The notes beneath the pieces were generated by a model. That model searched no databases and was not told where the DNA came from. It saw only the letters and a list, made by a program, of their open reading frames with translations. Below are positions 24,149-32,234 of a stretch of 64,000 nt of DNA, piece after piece. The stretch is from assembly GCA_963825345.1 (NCBI GenBank), contig CAWGSQ010000012.1:434001-498000 (forward strand), written 5' to 3'. Made by a program: the position numbers and the translations under genes. Positions within the stretch are counted from its first letter, which is position 1. Every line of letters begins with the position of its first letter. Source of the stretch: JACVRW01 sp963825345 (GTDB lineage Bacteria; Actinomycetota; Thermoleophilia; Solirubrobacterales; Thermoleophilaceae).

Positions 24149-25494
24149 TGCGCTGGCTGCTCCTCAAGGACCTCCGCATCCTGCGCCGCTCGCCGCTCCT
24201 GGTGGCGCTGCTGGTGCTGTACCCGATCGTGATCGCGGTGCTGATCGGCTTCGCCCTGTCGCGTGGGCCCGACAAGCCGGAGGTGGCGTTCTACAACGGC
24301 CTCGAGGGCCAATCCGCGGTGGTGGAGCTGGGCGGCGACCGGATCGACCTCGCCTCCGAGGGTCAGCGCCTGTTCGACGCGATCGATCCGGTGCGCGTGG
24401 ACAGCAGGAAGGAGGCGATCCAGAAGGTCAAGGACGGCGAGGTGCTGGGAGCGCTCGTCATCCCCAGCGATCTCGCGACGAACATCCAGTCGTCGCTCGA
24501 GCCCGGAACCGTCGAGGTCTACTACAACGCCGAGGACCCGGCCAAGCGCCAATTCGTGGAGAACACGATCAAGGCGCAGGTGCAGTCGGCAAACGCCGCG
24601 CTCACGAAGCGGGTCGCCAAGGAGGCGCTCAAGCTGCTCGACTTGATCAGCACGGGCGGCGAGTACTCGTTCCTCGGGCAGTCGTTCGACGTGCTCGGCC
24701 TCGAGCGCGCCGAGCGCATCCTGGCCCAATCCAAGGCCGAGCTCCCGGCCGGCTCCCCCGAGCGCGCCGAGCTGGAGCGCGTGATCGCCTTCGGCAAGCT
24801 GGCGCGCGAGAACCTCTCGTTCTCGGACGAGGTCCTCGCCGTGGTGGGCGAGCCCATTCGCGTGAAGGCCACGGCGCTCGACGGCGGCAACACGTCGCTC
24901 AGCTCATTCGCGGTGGCGCTGGCGGTGGCGGTTTCGCTGATGTTCATCACGCTGCTGCTGGCGGCCGGAACGCTGGCGCTGGAGCGCGAGGAGAACGCCT
25001 TCTCGCGGCTGGTGAGAGGGCTGGTGTCGAAGACCGGCCTGCTCGTCGAGAAGGCGGGACTCGCGGCCGTCTGCTCCGTCTCCGTCTGCCTGCTGATGAT
25101 GGCGGGGCTCGGGCTGTTCGTGGAGCTCGACTGGGGACGCTTCCCGCTCTGGCTCGCCGCCCTGGCGGTGGGGGCGCTCGCGTTCGCCGCGCTCGGGCTC
25201 GCGATCGGGGCGCTCACACGCGACGTGCGAGCGGCCTCGCTGCTCGCGTTCATGCTGTGCCTGCCGCTCGCATTCCTCGCGCTGGTGCCCTCGGGCGCCG
25301 TGGCCCCGGCGCTCTACGACGTGATCCGCGCGATATCCGCGGCGTTCCCCTTCAAGCCCACGCTCGACGCCCTCGACGCCGCCCTGAACGACGCCGGAGA
25401 CATCGGCGGCCCGCTGCTGCACCTGGCGGGGCTCACACTGGCTTTCGGCGCACTGGGCAGGCTGGCTCTCGGCCGTTTCGCGTCGTCCACCTAG
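24148..25494 (+). CDS. ABC-2 type permease
   Basis: A 448-aa membrane subunit paired with the preceding ATPase. An N-terminal anchor (LVALLVLYPIVIAVLIGFAL) is followed by a 220-residue extracytoplasmic domain, then about five membrane segments (from VALAVAVSLMFITLLLAAG on) with EREENAFSRLVRGLVS between the first two, as in ABC-2/YhgE-like permeases. The cargo cannot be deduced; drug, lipid or polysaccharide export are all possible. Confidence 0.87.
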   Translation: MRWLLLKDLRILRRSPLLVALLVLYPIVIAVLIGFALSRGPDKPEVAFYNGLEGQSAVVELGGDRIDLASEGQRLFDAIDPVRVDSRKEAIQKVKDGEVLGALVIPSDLATNIQSSLEPGTVEVYYNAEDPAKRQFVENTIKAQVQSANAALTKRVAKEALKLLDLISTGGEYSFLGQSFDVLGLERAERILAQSKAELPAGSPERAELERVIAFGKLARENLSFSDEVLAVVGEPIRVKATALDGGNTSLSSFAVALAVAVSLMFITLLLAAGTLALEREENAFSRLVRGLVSKTGLLVEKAGLAAVCSVSVCLLMMAGLGLFVELDWGRFPLWLAALAVGALAFAALGLAIGALTRDVRAASLLAFMLCLPLAFLALVPSGAVAPALYDVIRAISAAFPFKPTLDALDAALNDAGDIGGPLLHLAGLTLAFGALGRLALGRFASST

Positions 25495-25497
25495 ACT
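25492..25497 (+). promoter_or_regulatory. Possible hemB -10 (TAGACT)
   Basis: TAGACT lies 10 bases upstream of the hemB ATG and overlaps the end of the permease gene. No ribosome binding site intervenes. The sequence resembles that before the DUF151 gene. Confidence 0.45.
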
Positions 25498-25507
25498 GAA
25501 CTGTCGA

Positions 25508-26482
25508 ATGGCCTTCCCGGCGACACGACTGCGGCGCCTGCGCAAGACGGGCGTCCTGCGTGACCTCGTTCGCGAGACGCGGCTCTCGCCGGCGGACCTC
25601 GTCTACCCGATGTTCGTTCAGCTCGGCGAGGGGCGCACGCCCGTGGAGGCGATGCCAGGAATCGAGCGAATGTCGATCTCCCACGCGGTGGAGGATGCCG
25701 GCGAGGCGCAGGCCCTGGGAATTCCGGCGGTCCTCCTGTTCGGTGTCCCGGCGGAAAAGGATGAGCAGGGCTCCGGCGCGTACGACGACGAGGGGGTCGT
25801 GCAGCTCGCCGTGCGTGCGCTCAAGGAGGCGCACCCCGAGCTCGTCGTGATCACCGACGTGTGCCTGTGCGGCTACACATCGCACGGCCACTGCGGGGTC
25901 GTGCTCGAGGACGGAACGGTGGACAACGACCTGAGTCTCGAGCTGCTGGCGAAGACCGCGATCTCGCACGCCCGGGCGGGCGCCGACGCCGTTGCGCCGA
26001 GCGACATGATGGACGGCCGCGTCGGCGCGCTGCGCTCGCAGCTTGACGCCGAGGGGCACAAGGACCTGCCGATCGTGGCCTACTCGGCGAAGTTCGCCTC
26101 GGCGTTCTACGGCCCGTTTCGCGAGGCCGCCGGCTCGGCGCCGTCATTCGGCGATCGCCGCAGCTACCAGATGGACCCGGCCAACGCCGACGAGGCGGTG
26201 CGCGAGGCGCTCCTCGACGTGGAGGAGGGCGCCGACATGGTGATGGTCAAGCCGGCGCTGCCCTACCTCGATGTGATCCGCCGCGTGAAGGACGCCACGC
26301 GCGTGCCCGTGGCGGGGTACAACGTGAGCGGCGAGTACGCGATGCTGAAGGCCGCTGCGGCGGCCGGCTACCTCGACGAGGAGGCGGCGGTGCTCGAGAC
26401 GCTCACCGCGATCCGCCGTGCCGGCGCCGACGTCGTGATCACCTACCACGCGAAGGATGTGGCCCGATGGCTCAGCCGATAG
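25508..26482 (+). CDS. hemB: Delta-aminolevulinic acid dehydratase (porphobilinogen synthase)
   Basis: Condenses two 5-aminolevulinate molecules to porphobilinogen. The 324-aa protein shows the cysteine-rich metal site DVCLCGYTSHGHCG (about residues 118-131), so it is probably the zinc-dependent type. Schiff-base lysines lie in AYSAKFASAFYGPFREA and VMVKPALPYLDV. It is first in a run with the Ahb-like gene and hemL; the downstream gene starts 16 bases before the hemB stop. Confidence 0.97.
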   Translation: MAFPATRLRRLRKTGVLRDLVRETRLSPADLVYPMFVQLGEGRTPVEAMPGIERMSISHAVEDAGEAQALGIPAVLLFGVPAEKDEQGSGAYDDEGVVQLAVRALKEAHPELVVITDVCLCGYTSHGHCGVVLEDGTVDNDLSLELLAKTAISHARAGADAVAPSDMMDGRVGALRSQLDAEGHKDLPIVAYSAKFASAFYGPFREAAGSAPSFGDRRSYQMDPANADEAVREALLDVEEGADMVMVKPALPYLDVIRRVKDATRVPVAGYNVSGEYAMLKAAAAAGYLDEEAAVLETLTAIRRAGADVVITYHAKDVARWLSR

Positions 26483-27537
26483 CAAAGGTTCGGAGCCGAA
26501 AGGACGGGTCTGCGGTCCCCCTTGACGAGCTCGACCGCAAGCTTCTCAACCTGCTCCAGGGCAGCTTTCCGATCGCATCGCGGCCCTACGCGCACGTCGC
26601 GGAGCTGGCGGGCGTGCCGGAGCCGGAGGTTCTGACCCGAACCAAGCGGCTGCTGGACGAGCGCATCATCCGCGAGATCACGCCGATCTTCGACACGCGC
26701 GTGCTCGGCTACAGCTCGATGCTGGTGGCGGCGAAGGTGGATCCCGAGAACCCCTGGCGCGCCGCCAAGGTCATCAACTCGCACCCCGGCGTCTCGCACA
26801 ACTACCTGCGCGACCACGACTTCAACCTCTGGTTCACGATCGCGACCGAGCCGGATTCGCGGCTGGGCCTCGAGGGCACGCTCGACCTGCTCGCGCGCCT
26901 CACGGGCGCGGAGTCGGTGCGCCAGCTCCCGACGCTGCGGCTCTTCAAGATCCGGATGGATCTCGAGATGGAGCAGGGCACCGAGGTGCTCGCAGCGGCG
27001 GCTGAGGCGGTCGACTACCGGGAGCCCGAGGCGATCGAGCTCTCGGAGCTCGACTACGCGGTGATCCGCGCCACGCAGGGGCCGATGGAGGTCGTCTCCG
27101 AGCCGTTTGCGGCCCCCGCGGCGGAACTCGGCGTTTCCCAGGAGAAGCTCTTCGAGCACCTCGAGTCGATGCGTGAGCGCCGCGCGCTGCGGCGCGTGGC
27201 GGCGATCCTCTTCCACCGCCGCGCCGGGTTCTCGGCGAACGGCATGGGCGTGTGGAAGGTGCCCGAGGAGCGCATCATCGAGCTGGGCCCGCGGATGGCG
27301 TCCTTCCGAGGCATCTCGCACTGCTACCAGCGGCCCACCTACGCCGACTGGCCCTACTCGGTCTTCACGATGGCCCATGGGCGCTCCAAGGAGGAGTGCG
27401 ACGCGATCCTCGACTCGATCGCCGAGGACACCGGTATCGATGAGCGCCGCACGCTCTACTCCTCGACCGAGTTCAAGAAGGTACGCCTGCGCTACTTCAC
27501 GGACGAGCACAAGCGGTGGGAAGCGGAGCACGCGTAG
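26467..27537 (+). CDS. Fused AhbA/AhbB-type siroheme decarboxylase-like protein (two AsnC-like halves)
   Basis: A 356-aa protein with two tandem Lrp/AsnC-like halves, each with a winged-helix segment: residues about 18-65 (LDELDRKLLNLLQ) and 195-245 (LSELDYAVIRATQ). The first half carries VSHNYLRDHDFNLWFT. The second carries NGMGVWKVPEE, ISHCYQRPTYADWPY and FTMAHGRSKEEC. These are hallmarks of siroheme decarboxylase AhbA/AhbB and NirD/L/G/H proteins of the alternative heme and heme d1 pathways. Genome pipelines often label such proteins Lrp/AsnC regulators. It overlaps hemB by 16 and hemL by 22 bases. It could be a decarboxylase or a heme-responsive regulator of its own operon. Confidence 0.8.
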   Translation: MAQPIAKVRSRKDGSAVPLDELDRKLLNLLQGSFPIASRPYAHVAELAGVPEPEVLTRTKRLLDERIIREITPIFDTRVLGYSSMLVAAKVDPENPWRAAKVINSHPGVSHNYLRDHDFNLWFTIATEPDSRLGLEGTLDLLARLTGAESVRQLPTLRLFKIRMDLEMEQGTEVLAAAAEAVDYREPEAIELSELDYAVIRATQGPMEVVSEPFAAPAAELGVSQEKLFEHLESMRERRALRRVAAILFHRRAGFSANGMGVWKVPEERIIELGPRMASFRGISHCYQRPTYADWPYSVFTMAHGRSKEECDAILDSIAEDTGIDERRTLYSSTEFKKVRLRYFTDEHKRWEAEHA

Positions 27538-28793
27538 CGGCTGAGCGCCGCTCGGCCGCCGCCTACGCGCGGGCAGTCCAGCTTCTCCCGGGCGGCGTGA
27601 ACTCCCCCGTCCGCGCGATGCGCTCGATCGGGCGCGACCCGATCTTCGTCGAGCGCGGCGCGGGCGCCGAGCTGGTCGACGTGGACGGCAACACCTACGT
27701 CGACTGGGTCATGTCCTGGGGGCCTCTTATCGCGGGGCACGCTCGCGCGGACGTCGTGGAGGCCGTGACTGGGGCCGCCGCAGCCGGCACCAGCTTCGGG
27801 GCGCCCACGGAGGCCGAGACCGATCTGGCGGCCGAGGTCGTCGAGCGCGTGCCGTCCGCGGAGATGGTCCGCATGACCTCCTCGGGCACCGAGGCGTCCA
27901 TGAGCGCGATCCGGCTCGCACGCGCGGTCACGGAACGCGACACGATCGTGAAGTTCGCGGGTGCCTACCACGGCCACGTGGACGGGCTGCTCGCCGAATC
28001 GGGCTCCGGGCTGGCCACGCAGGGGATTCCGGCAAGCCCTGGCGTGACCGCGGCGCAGGCGGCCGACACCGTGGTGGTGCCCTGGAACGAGCCGCTCCCG
28101 GAGCTCGAGGCGGCCGCGGTCATCTGCGAGCCCTATCCCGCCAACATGGGCCTCGTTCCTCCGGACGCGTACTTCCTCCGGCGCCTGCGCGACTACGCGG
28201 ACCGGACGGGAGCGCTGCTGATCTTCGACGAGGTGATCACGGGCTTCCGCGTCGCCCGCGGCGGAGCGCAGGAGCGGGAGGGCGTGATGCCCGACCTGAC
28301 CGTGCTCGGGAAGATCATCGGCGGCGGCCTGCCGGCGGCGGCGTATGCGGGACGCCGCGAGCTGATGGAGCGGATCGCGCCCGCCGGGGACGTGTACCAG
28401 GCCGGAACGCTGTCGGGAAATCCGCTAGCGACGGCGGCTGGGCTGGCGACGTTGCGCCTCCTCGACGGGGTTGCCTACGCCGAGCTCGATCGCTTGTCCC
28501 GGGCACTCGCCGAGGGCATTGAGGAGGTGGTACGGGAGGCCGGGGTTGCCGCGAGCGTTGCCTGGACCACGGGACTGCTGACGCTGTTCTTCTCCGCTCG
28601 TCCGCCGCGCAACTACGACGAGGCCAAGGGGTGCGACCTCGAGCTGCATGCGGCCTTCTGCCGCGGGATGCTGGATCAAGGTATCTACCTCCCGCCGTCC
28701 CAGTTCGAGGCCTGGTTCCCGTCGCTCGCGCACGGCGACGAGCAGGTGGAGCGGACGCTTAGCGCTGCGCGCTCCGTTCTTCGCGAGCTCTGA
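27516..28793 (+). CDS. hemL: Glutamate-1-semialdehyde 2,1-aminomutase
   Basis: PLP enzyme forming 5-aminolevulinate in the C5 pathway, which then feeds HemB. The 425-aa protein begins (GTG) GSGARVAAERRSAAAY and contains LPGGVNSPVRA, SWGPLIAGHA, SSGTEASMSAIRLAR, AYHGHVDGLL, FDEVITGFRV and the cofactor lysine in LGKIIGGGLPAAAY. Its start lies within the end of the Ahb-like gene, so translation is probably coupled. hemA is not in the window. Confidence 0.96.
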   Translation: MGSGARVAAERRSAAAYARAVQLLPGGVNSPVRAMRSIGRDPIFVERGAGAELVDVDGNTYVDWVMSWGPLIAGHARADVVEAVTGAAAAGTSFGAPTEAETDLAAEVVERVPSAEMVRMTSSGTEASMSAIRLARAVTERDTIVKFAGAYHGHVDGLLAESGSGLATQGIPASPGVTAAQAADTVVVPWNEPLPELEAAAVICEPYPANMGLVPPDAYFLRRLRDYADRTGALLIFDEVITGFRVARGGAQEREGVMPDLTVLGKIIGGGLPAAAYAGRRELMERIAPAGDVYQAGTLSGNPLATAAGLATLRLLDGVAYAELDRLSRALAEGIEEVVREAGVAASVAWTTGLLTLFFSARPPRNYDEAKGCDLELHAAFCRGMLDQGIYLPPSQFEAWFPSLAHGDEQVERTLSAARSVLREL

Positions 28794-28821
28794 GGGTCAC
28801 GAAAGAGCCACAATCCACGCA

Positions 28822-29217
28822 ATGACGGAGCTCCACGCCCTAATCGAGGCCGCCGACCCGGCGCTCGCGCCATACGCGGTGACGGAACCTGGCCCCGGCC
28901 GCTTCAAGGAAACCGACGGCGTGCGCGGCTTCGTCCTCGAGGCCGTCTACGAGGGCTACCTGATGCACTACGGCGAGCCGCGGGCGTTCACAGGCATGGA
29001 CGACGACCTGCGGCTGCTCGCCGGCGATGCCCTGTACGCGCTCGGATTGGCGCGTCTGGCGGAAAGCGAGGACCTCGAGGCCGTGGCCGTGCTGTCGGAT
29101 CTGATCTCCGCGTCGGCTCAGGCTCAGGCGGAGGGCCGCCCGGCGGACGCCGAGGCGCTCTGGGAGTCGAGTTCGGACGCCCTCGTGGGGCTGTCGCCGC
29201 CAGCCCCGCCGCGATAG
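28822..29217 (+). CDS. Hypothetical protein upstream of the bc-complex genes
   Basis: A 131-aa, acidic, Ala/Leu-rich and largely helical protein (MTELHALIEAADPALAPYAV; LRLLAGDALYALGLARLAES; VAVLSDLISASAQAQAEGRP). There is no signal peptide, membrane segment or motif that I recognise. It lies 28 bases after hemL and 93 bases before qcrA, in the same direction. The YLMHYGEPRAF and LLAGDALYALGL segments slightly resemble polyprenyl synthase-like helical folds, but this is too weak to name. Confidence 0.65.
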   Translation: MTELHALIEAADPALAPYAVTEPGPGRFKETDGVRGFVLEAVYEGYLMHYGEPRAFTGMDDDLRLLAGDALYALGLARLAESEDLEAVAVLSDLISASAQAQAEGRPADAEALWESSSDALVGLSPPAPPR

Positions 29218-29310
29218 GCTCCCGCGTCCGCCCGGTCCGGAACCCGCTCGTGCGCTCCGTAACCATGTTGGCATTACCGATCGCTGGGCGACAGAATCCG
29301 TAGCTCAACC

Positions 29311-29982
29311 GTGGCCGACTCACCTAAGAAGTTCGACAAGGAATCCCGCTACACCGAGGGTCGCTGGATCGCTGGCGCATTCGAGGGCGAGACGGTCACC
29401 CGCCGTCGCCTCATGGAGGGCACCGCGCTGGCTGCTGGCGGCGTCGCGACGATGGCCTTTCTTCTGCCCGGTCTCGGCTTCGCGCTCGGCCCGATCTTCG
29501 AGGACACGAACCCCACGCGCTGGCAGGACGTGGGCCCCGAGGAGGACTTCAACGACGAGAGCTACGTCCCGCGCGTGATGAACATCGATCCCGAGATCGG
29601 GGACGCCGGCAAGACGACGGTCTACGTCCGCAAGTTCAACGATGGCCAGGACAAGGTGATCGAGGGACAGGATCGGCAGCCCTACGTCGTGATCTCCACC
29701 CGCTGCGCCCATCTGGGCTGCCCGGTGCGCTACATCCAGGCCTCGCAGAAGTTCGTCTGCCCGTGTCACGGCGGCGTGTACGGCTTCCAGGGCGACGTCG
29801 AGGGCGGCCCGCCGGTGCGCCCGCTCGACCGCTTCTACACCCGCGTGTCCCAGTCCGGGCGCGTGGAGGTCGGTGACCGCTTCTCGCTGAACTCGGAGCT
29901 CGAGCGCTTCGCGCCGCGCGATCCGTCGAACCACCTCGACGGCCTCTGGCAGTACCTCTACCCGTCGAGGCCGACCACGTGA
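29311..29982 (+). CDS. qcrA: Rieske iron-sulfur subunit of quinol:cytochrome c reductase
   Basis: A 223-aa Rieske protein of the bc/b6f-type complex. A twin-arginine-like stretch (VTRRRLMEGTALAAGG) precedes a hydrophobic anchor at about residues 40-62, suggesting Tat-dependent insertion. The 2Fe-2S ligands are CAHLGC (about 133-138) and CPCHGG (about 152-157). The GTG start is preceded by only weak signals. It overlaps qcrB by 4 bases. tatA and tatC are encoded about 5 kb downstream. Confidence 0.94.
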   Translation: MADSPKKFDKESRYTEGRWIAGAFEGETVTRRRLMEGTALAAGGVATMAFLLPGLGFALGPIFEDTNPTRWQDVGPEEDFNDESYVPRVMNIDPEIGDAGKTTVYVRKFNDGQDKVIEGQDRQPYVVISTRCAHLGCPVRYIQASQKFVCPCHGGVYGFQGDVEGGPPVRPLDRFYTRVSQSGRVEVGDRFSLNSELERFAPRDPSNHLDGLWQYLYPSRPTT

Positions 29983-30809
29983 CCCCCCCGCTGCCCAAGT
30001 CACTTCGGCGCAGCCCCGCCCGGCCTGGGGAGGGCGGCCGCAACGGCAAGAACGGCAAGAACGGCAAGAACGGCGGCCCGGCCACGAAGCCGACGCCCAA
30101 GGAGCAGGCGGTCGAGGGCACCGCGAGCGCCGTTGGCTGGCTCGACGAGCGCACGGGCCTCAGCCCGTTCCTGCGCTTCTTCCTCTACCGCAAGGTCCCG
30201 AAGGGAACCAACTGGTACTACACGCTCGGCACCGCGACGATGTTCGCCTTCCTCTCGCAGGCGGTCACGGGCGTCTTCCTGGCGATGTACTACGAGCCGG
30301 ACCCGACGCGCGCCTACGAGTCGGCGTCGCGCATCACGAACGAGGTCTTCCTCGGCGAGTTCGTCCGCGGGATGCACAAGTGGGGCTCGACGGTGATGAT
30401 CATCCTGATCTTCCTCCACATGGGGCGGGTGTTCTTCTTCGGCGCGTACAAGTACCCGCGCGAGCTGAACTGGGTGATCGGCGTCGTGCTGCTCGTGCTC
30501 ACGCTGCTGATGGGCCTCACGGGCTATTTGCTGCCGTTCGACCAGCGCTCCTTCTGGGCGACCGTCGTTGCGGTGAATCTGAACTCCTCCGGGCCGATCG
30601 TCGGCCCCTACCTCGCCGACTTCCTGCGCGTGGGCTCCGAGTTCGGCCCGACGACGATCTCGCGCTTCTACTCGCTTCACATGCTCGCCGTGCCCATCCT
30701 CATCGCCGCGCTGATCGGCGCCCACCTCTACCTGGTGACGAAGCTCGGCACGACCGCGCCCCCTTGGCTCAAGGCCGAGAAGAAGGACCTCCTGAAGGAA
30801 GAGGTCTAG
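29979..30809 (+). CDS. qcrB: Cytochrome b6-like subunit of the bc complex
   Basis: A 276-aa subunit holding the two b hemes. The four-helix b6 core starts at about residue 75 (WYYTLGTATMFAFLSQAVTG). Heme-ligand histidines are in FVRGMHKWGS/FLHMGRVFF and FYSLHMLAVPILI/GAHLYLV. The Qo-site helix region TGYLLPFDQRSFWATVV is present. The protein ends after the fourth helix, so it is the short b6 form. The N-terminal 70 residues are an unusual basic, low-complexity extension with an Asn-Gly-Lys tandem repeat. Confidence 0.94.
   Translation: MTPPLPKSLRRSPARPGEGGRNGKNGKNGKNGGPATKPTPKEQAVEGTASAVGWLDERTGLSPFLRFFLYRKVPKGTNWYYTLGTATMFAFLSQAVTGVFLAMYYEPDPTRAYESASRITNEVFLGEFVRGMHKWGSTVMIILIFLHMGRVFFFGAYKYPRELNWVIGVVLLVLTLLMGLTGYLLPFDQRSFWATVVAVNLNSSGPIVGPYLADFLRVGSEFGPTTISRFYSLHMLAVPILIAALIGAHLYLVTKLGTTAPPWLKAEKKDLLKEEV
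30042..30074 (+). repeat. 9-base tandem repeat in qcrB
   Basis: AACGGCAAG is repeated perfectly three times with a partial fourth copy, encoding (Asn-Gly-Lys)n in the cytoplasmic N-terminal tail of cytochrome b. In-frame slippage would change tail length without breaking the gene. Confidence 0.85.
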
Positions 30810-30811
30810 GC

Positions 30812-31525
30812 GTGGACAAGCGCGAGAAGGAGCAGTACCTCCGCGAGTACTCGATCCTGAAGAACCAGGGCAAGCCGTTCTTCCCCTACGCGCTCGCCAA
30901 GGACTCGTTCATGGCGTGCGTCGTCCTCGCGGTGATCATCGCGATGTCGATCCTGTTCGGGGCCGAACTGGGCCCGAAGGCGGACCCGACGACCACCACG
31001 TACACGCCGCGGCCCGAGTGGTACTTCTTTTTCCTGTTCGAGCTCCTGCGCGTGGTGAAGCCGCCGGAGCTGGTGTTCCTGGCGACGATCGGTATCCCGA
31101 CGGTCTGCCTCGTCCTGCTGCTCCTGCTGCCGTTCATCGACCGCAACCCGGAGCGCAACCCGCTTCGGCGGCCGATCGCCATGACGGCCGGCATCGCCAC
31201 CATCGCCGCGATGGCCTACCTGACCATCCTCGGAGCCCTCGCGGGGTCGCCGACGGAGATCGACCAGGCCGCCCCGCCGGGACTCGAGAAGGGACAGGAG
31301 GTCATGGCCTCGTCGGGCTGCCTCGGCTGCCACAAGGTCGGCGAGAACGGCAACACGCTGGGGCCGAACCTCACCGACGTCGGCTCGCGGCTCGGCAAGG
31401 ACGCGATCGCGCGGACGCTCGTGAACCCGACGCCTCCAATGCCGCCCTACCAGCAACTTCAGCAGGAGCACCCGGACCAGTTCGACCAGCTCGTCCAGTA
31501 CGTCGCCTCGCTCAGGGGCGAGTGA
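30812..31525 (+). CDS. qcrC: Cytochrome b subunit IV fused to cytochrome c
   Basis: A 237-aa protein. Residues 1-150 match subunit IV (cytochrome b C-terminal half), with RPEWYFFFLFELLRVVKPPEL, the Qo-loop PEWY motif, and three membrane segments. Residues about 160-237 form a c-type cytochrome with the heme motif CLGCH and the axial-ligand region TPPMPPYQQL. The same layout is seen in the menaquinol:cytochrome c reductase of Bacillus. The GTG start lies 2 bases after the qcrB stop. Confidence 0.92.
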   Translation: MDKREKEQYLREYSILKNQGKPFFPYALAKDSFMACVVLAVIIAMSILFGAELGPKADPTTTTYTPRPEWYFFFLFELLRVVKPPELVFLATIGIPTVCLVLLLLLPFIDRNPERNPLRRPIAMTAGIATIAAMAYLTILGALAGSPTEIDQAAPPGLEKGQEVMASSGCLGCHKVGENGNTLGPNLTDVGSRLGKDAIARTLVNPTPPMPPYQQLQQEHPDQFDQLVQYVASLRGE

Positions 31526-31535
31526 CCGTGGACCC

Positions 31536-32234
31536 ATGAGCGGGGGGACCCCCGAGTCGGGCACGCTGCCCGACACCCAGGTCAGGGCGATGTTCGACAG
31601 GATCGCCCGCGTCTACGACCGCATGAACTCGGTCATGACGGCCGGGATGCACCACCGCTGGCGCGAGCGGGCGGTGGACCTCGCGCAGGTGGGGCCGGGC
31701 TCGCGCGCGCTCGACGTGGCCACGGGCACGGGTGACCTCGCGGTCGAACTCGCGCGTCGGGGAGCTGAGGTCACGGGCCTCGACTTCGCGCCCGCGATGC
31801 TCGAGATCGCACGCCAGAAGGCGCCTGGCCTGGTCTTCGAGGAGGGCGACGCGCTCGCGCTCGACCACCCGGACGGGGCCTTCGACGCGGTCACCGTGGG
31901 CTTCGGGGCGCGCAACTTCGGCGACCTCGACCGGGGGCTCGCCGAGATGGCCCGTGTGGCCAAGCCCGGGGGCCGCGTGGTGGTGCTCGAGATCACCACG
32001 CCGCAGAAGCCGCCGCTGTCGTGGTTCTTCAAGGGTTGGTTCGACACCGTGGTGCCGGCGCTGGGCCGCTTCGCGGGCGACCCTGACGCCTATACCTACC
32101 TCCCGAGCAGCGTGCGCCGCTTCCCTGGCCCAGAGGAGCTGGCCGCGCGCATGGCGGCGGCGGGTCTGGATGACGTGCGCTGGGTGCTCACGGCGGGAGG
32201 GATCATCGCCATACACGTCGGGACGCGGCGGTGA
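31536..32234 (+). CDS. menG: Demethylmenaquinone methyltransferase
   Basis: SAM-dependent MenG/UbiE methyltransferase of 232 aa, performing the last methylation of menaquinone. Motifs are VRAMFDRIARVYDRMNSVM at the N-terminus, LDVATGTGDLAVELARRG (SAM site), FDAVTVGFGARNF and GGRVVVLEITTP. Its location directly after the bc-complex genes and before a polyprenyl synthase fits menaquinone as the quinol substrate. It overlaps the next gene by 4 bases. Confidence 0.93.
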   Translation: MSGGTPESGTLPDTQVRAMFDRIARVYDRMNSVMTAGMHHRWRERAVDLAQVGPGSRALDVATGTGDLAVELARRGAEVTGLDFAPAMLEIARQKAPGLVFEEGDALALDHPDGAFDAVTVGFGARNFGDLDRGLAEMARVAKPGGRVVVLEITTPQKPPLSWFFKGWFDTVVPALGRFAGDPDAYTYLPSSVRRFPGPEELAARMAAAGLDDVRWVLTAGGIIAIHVGTRR

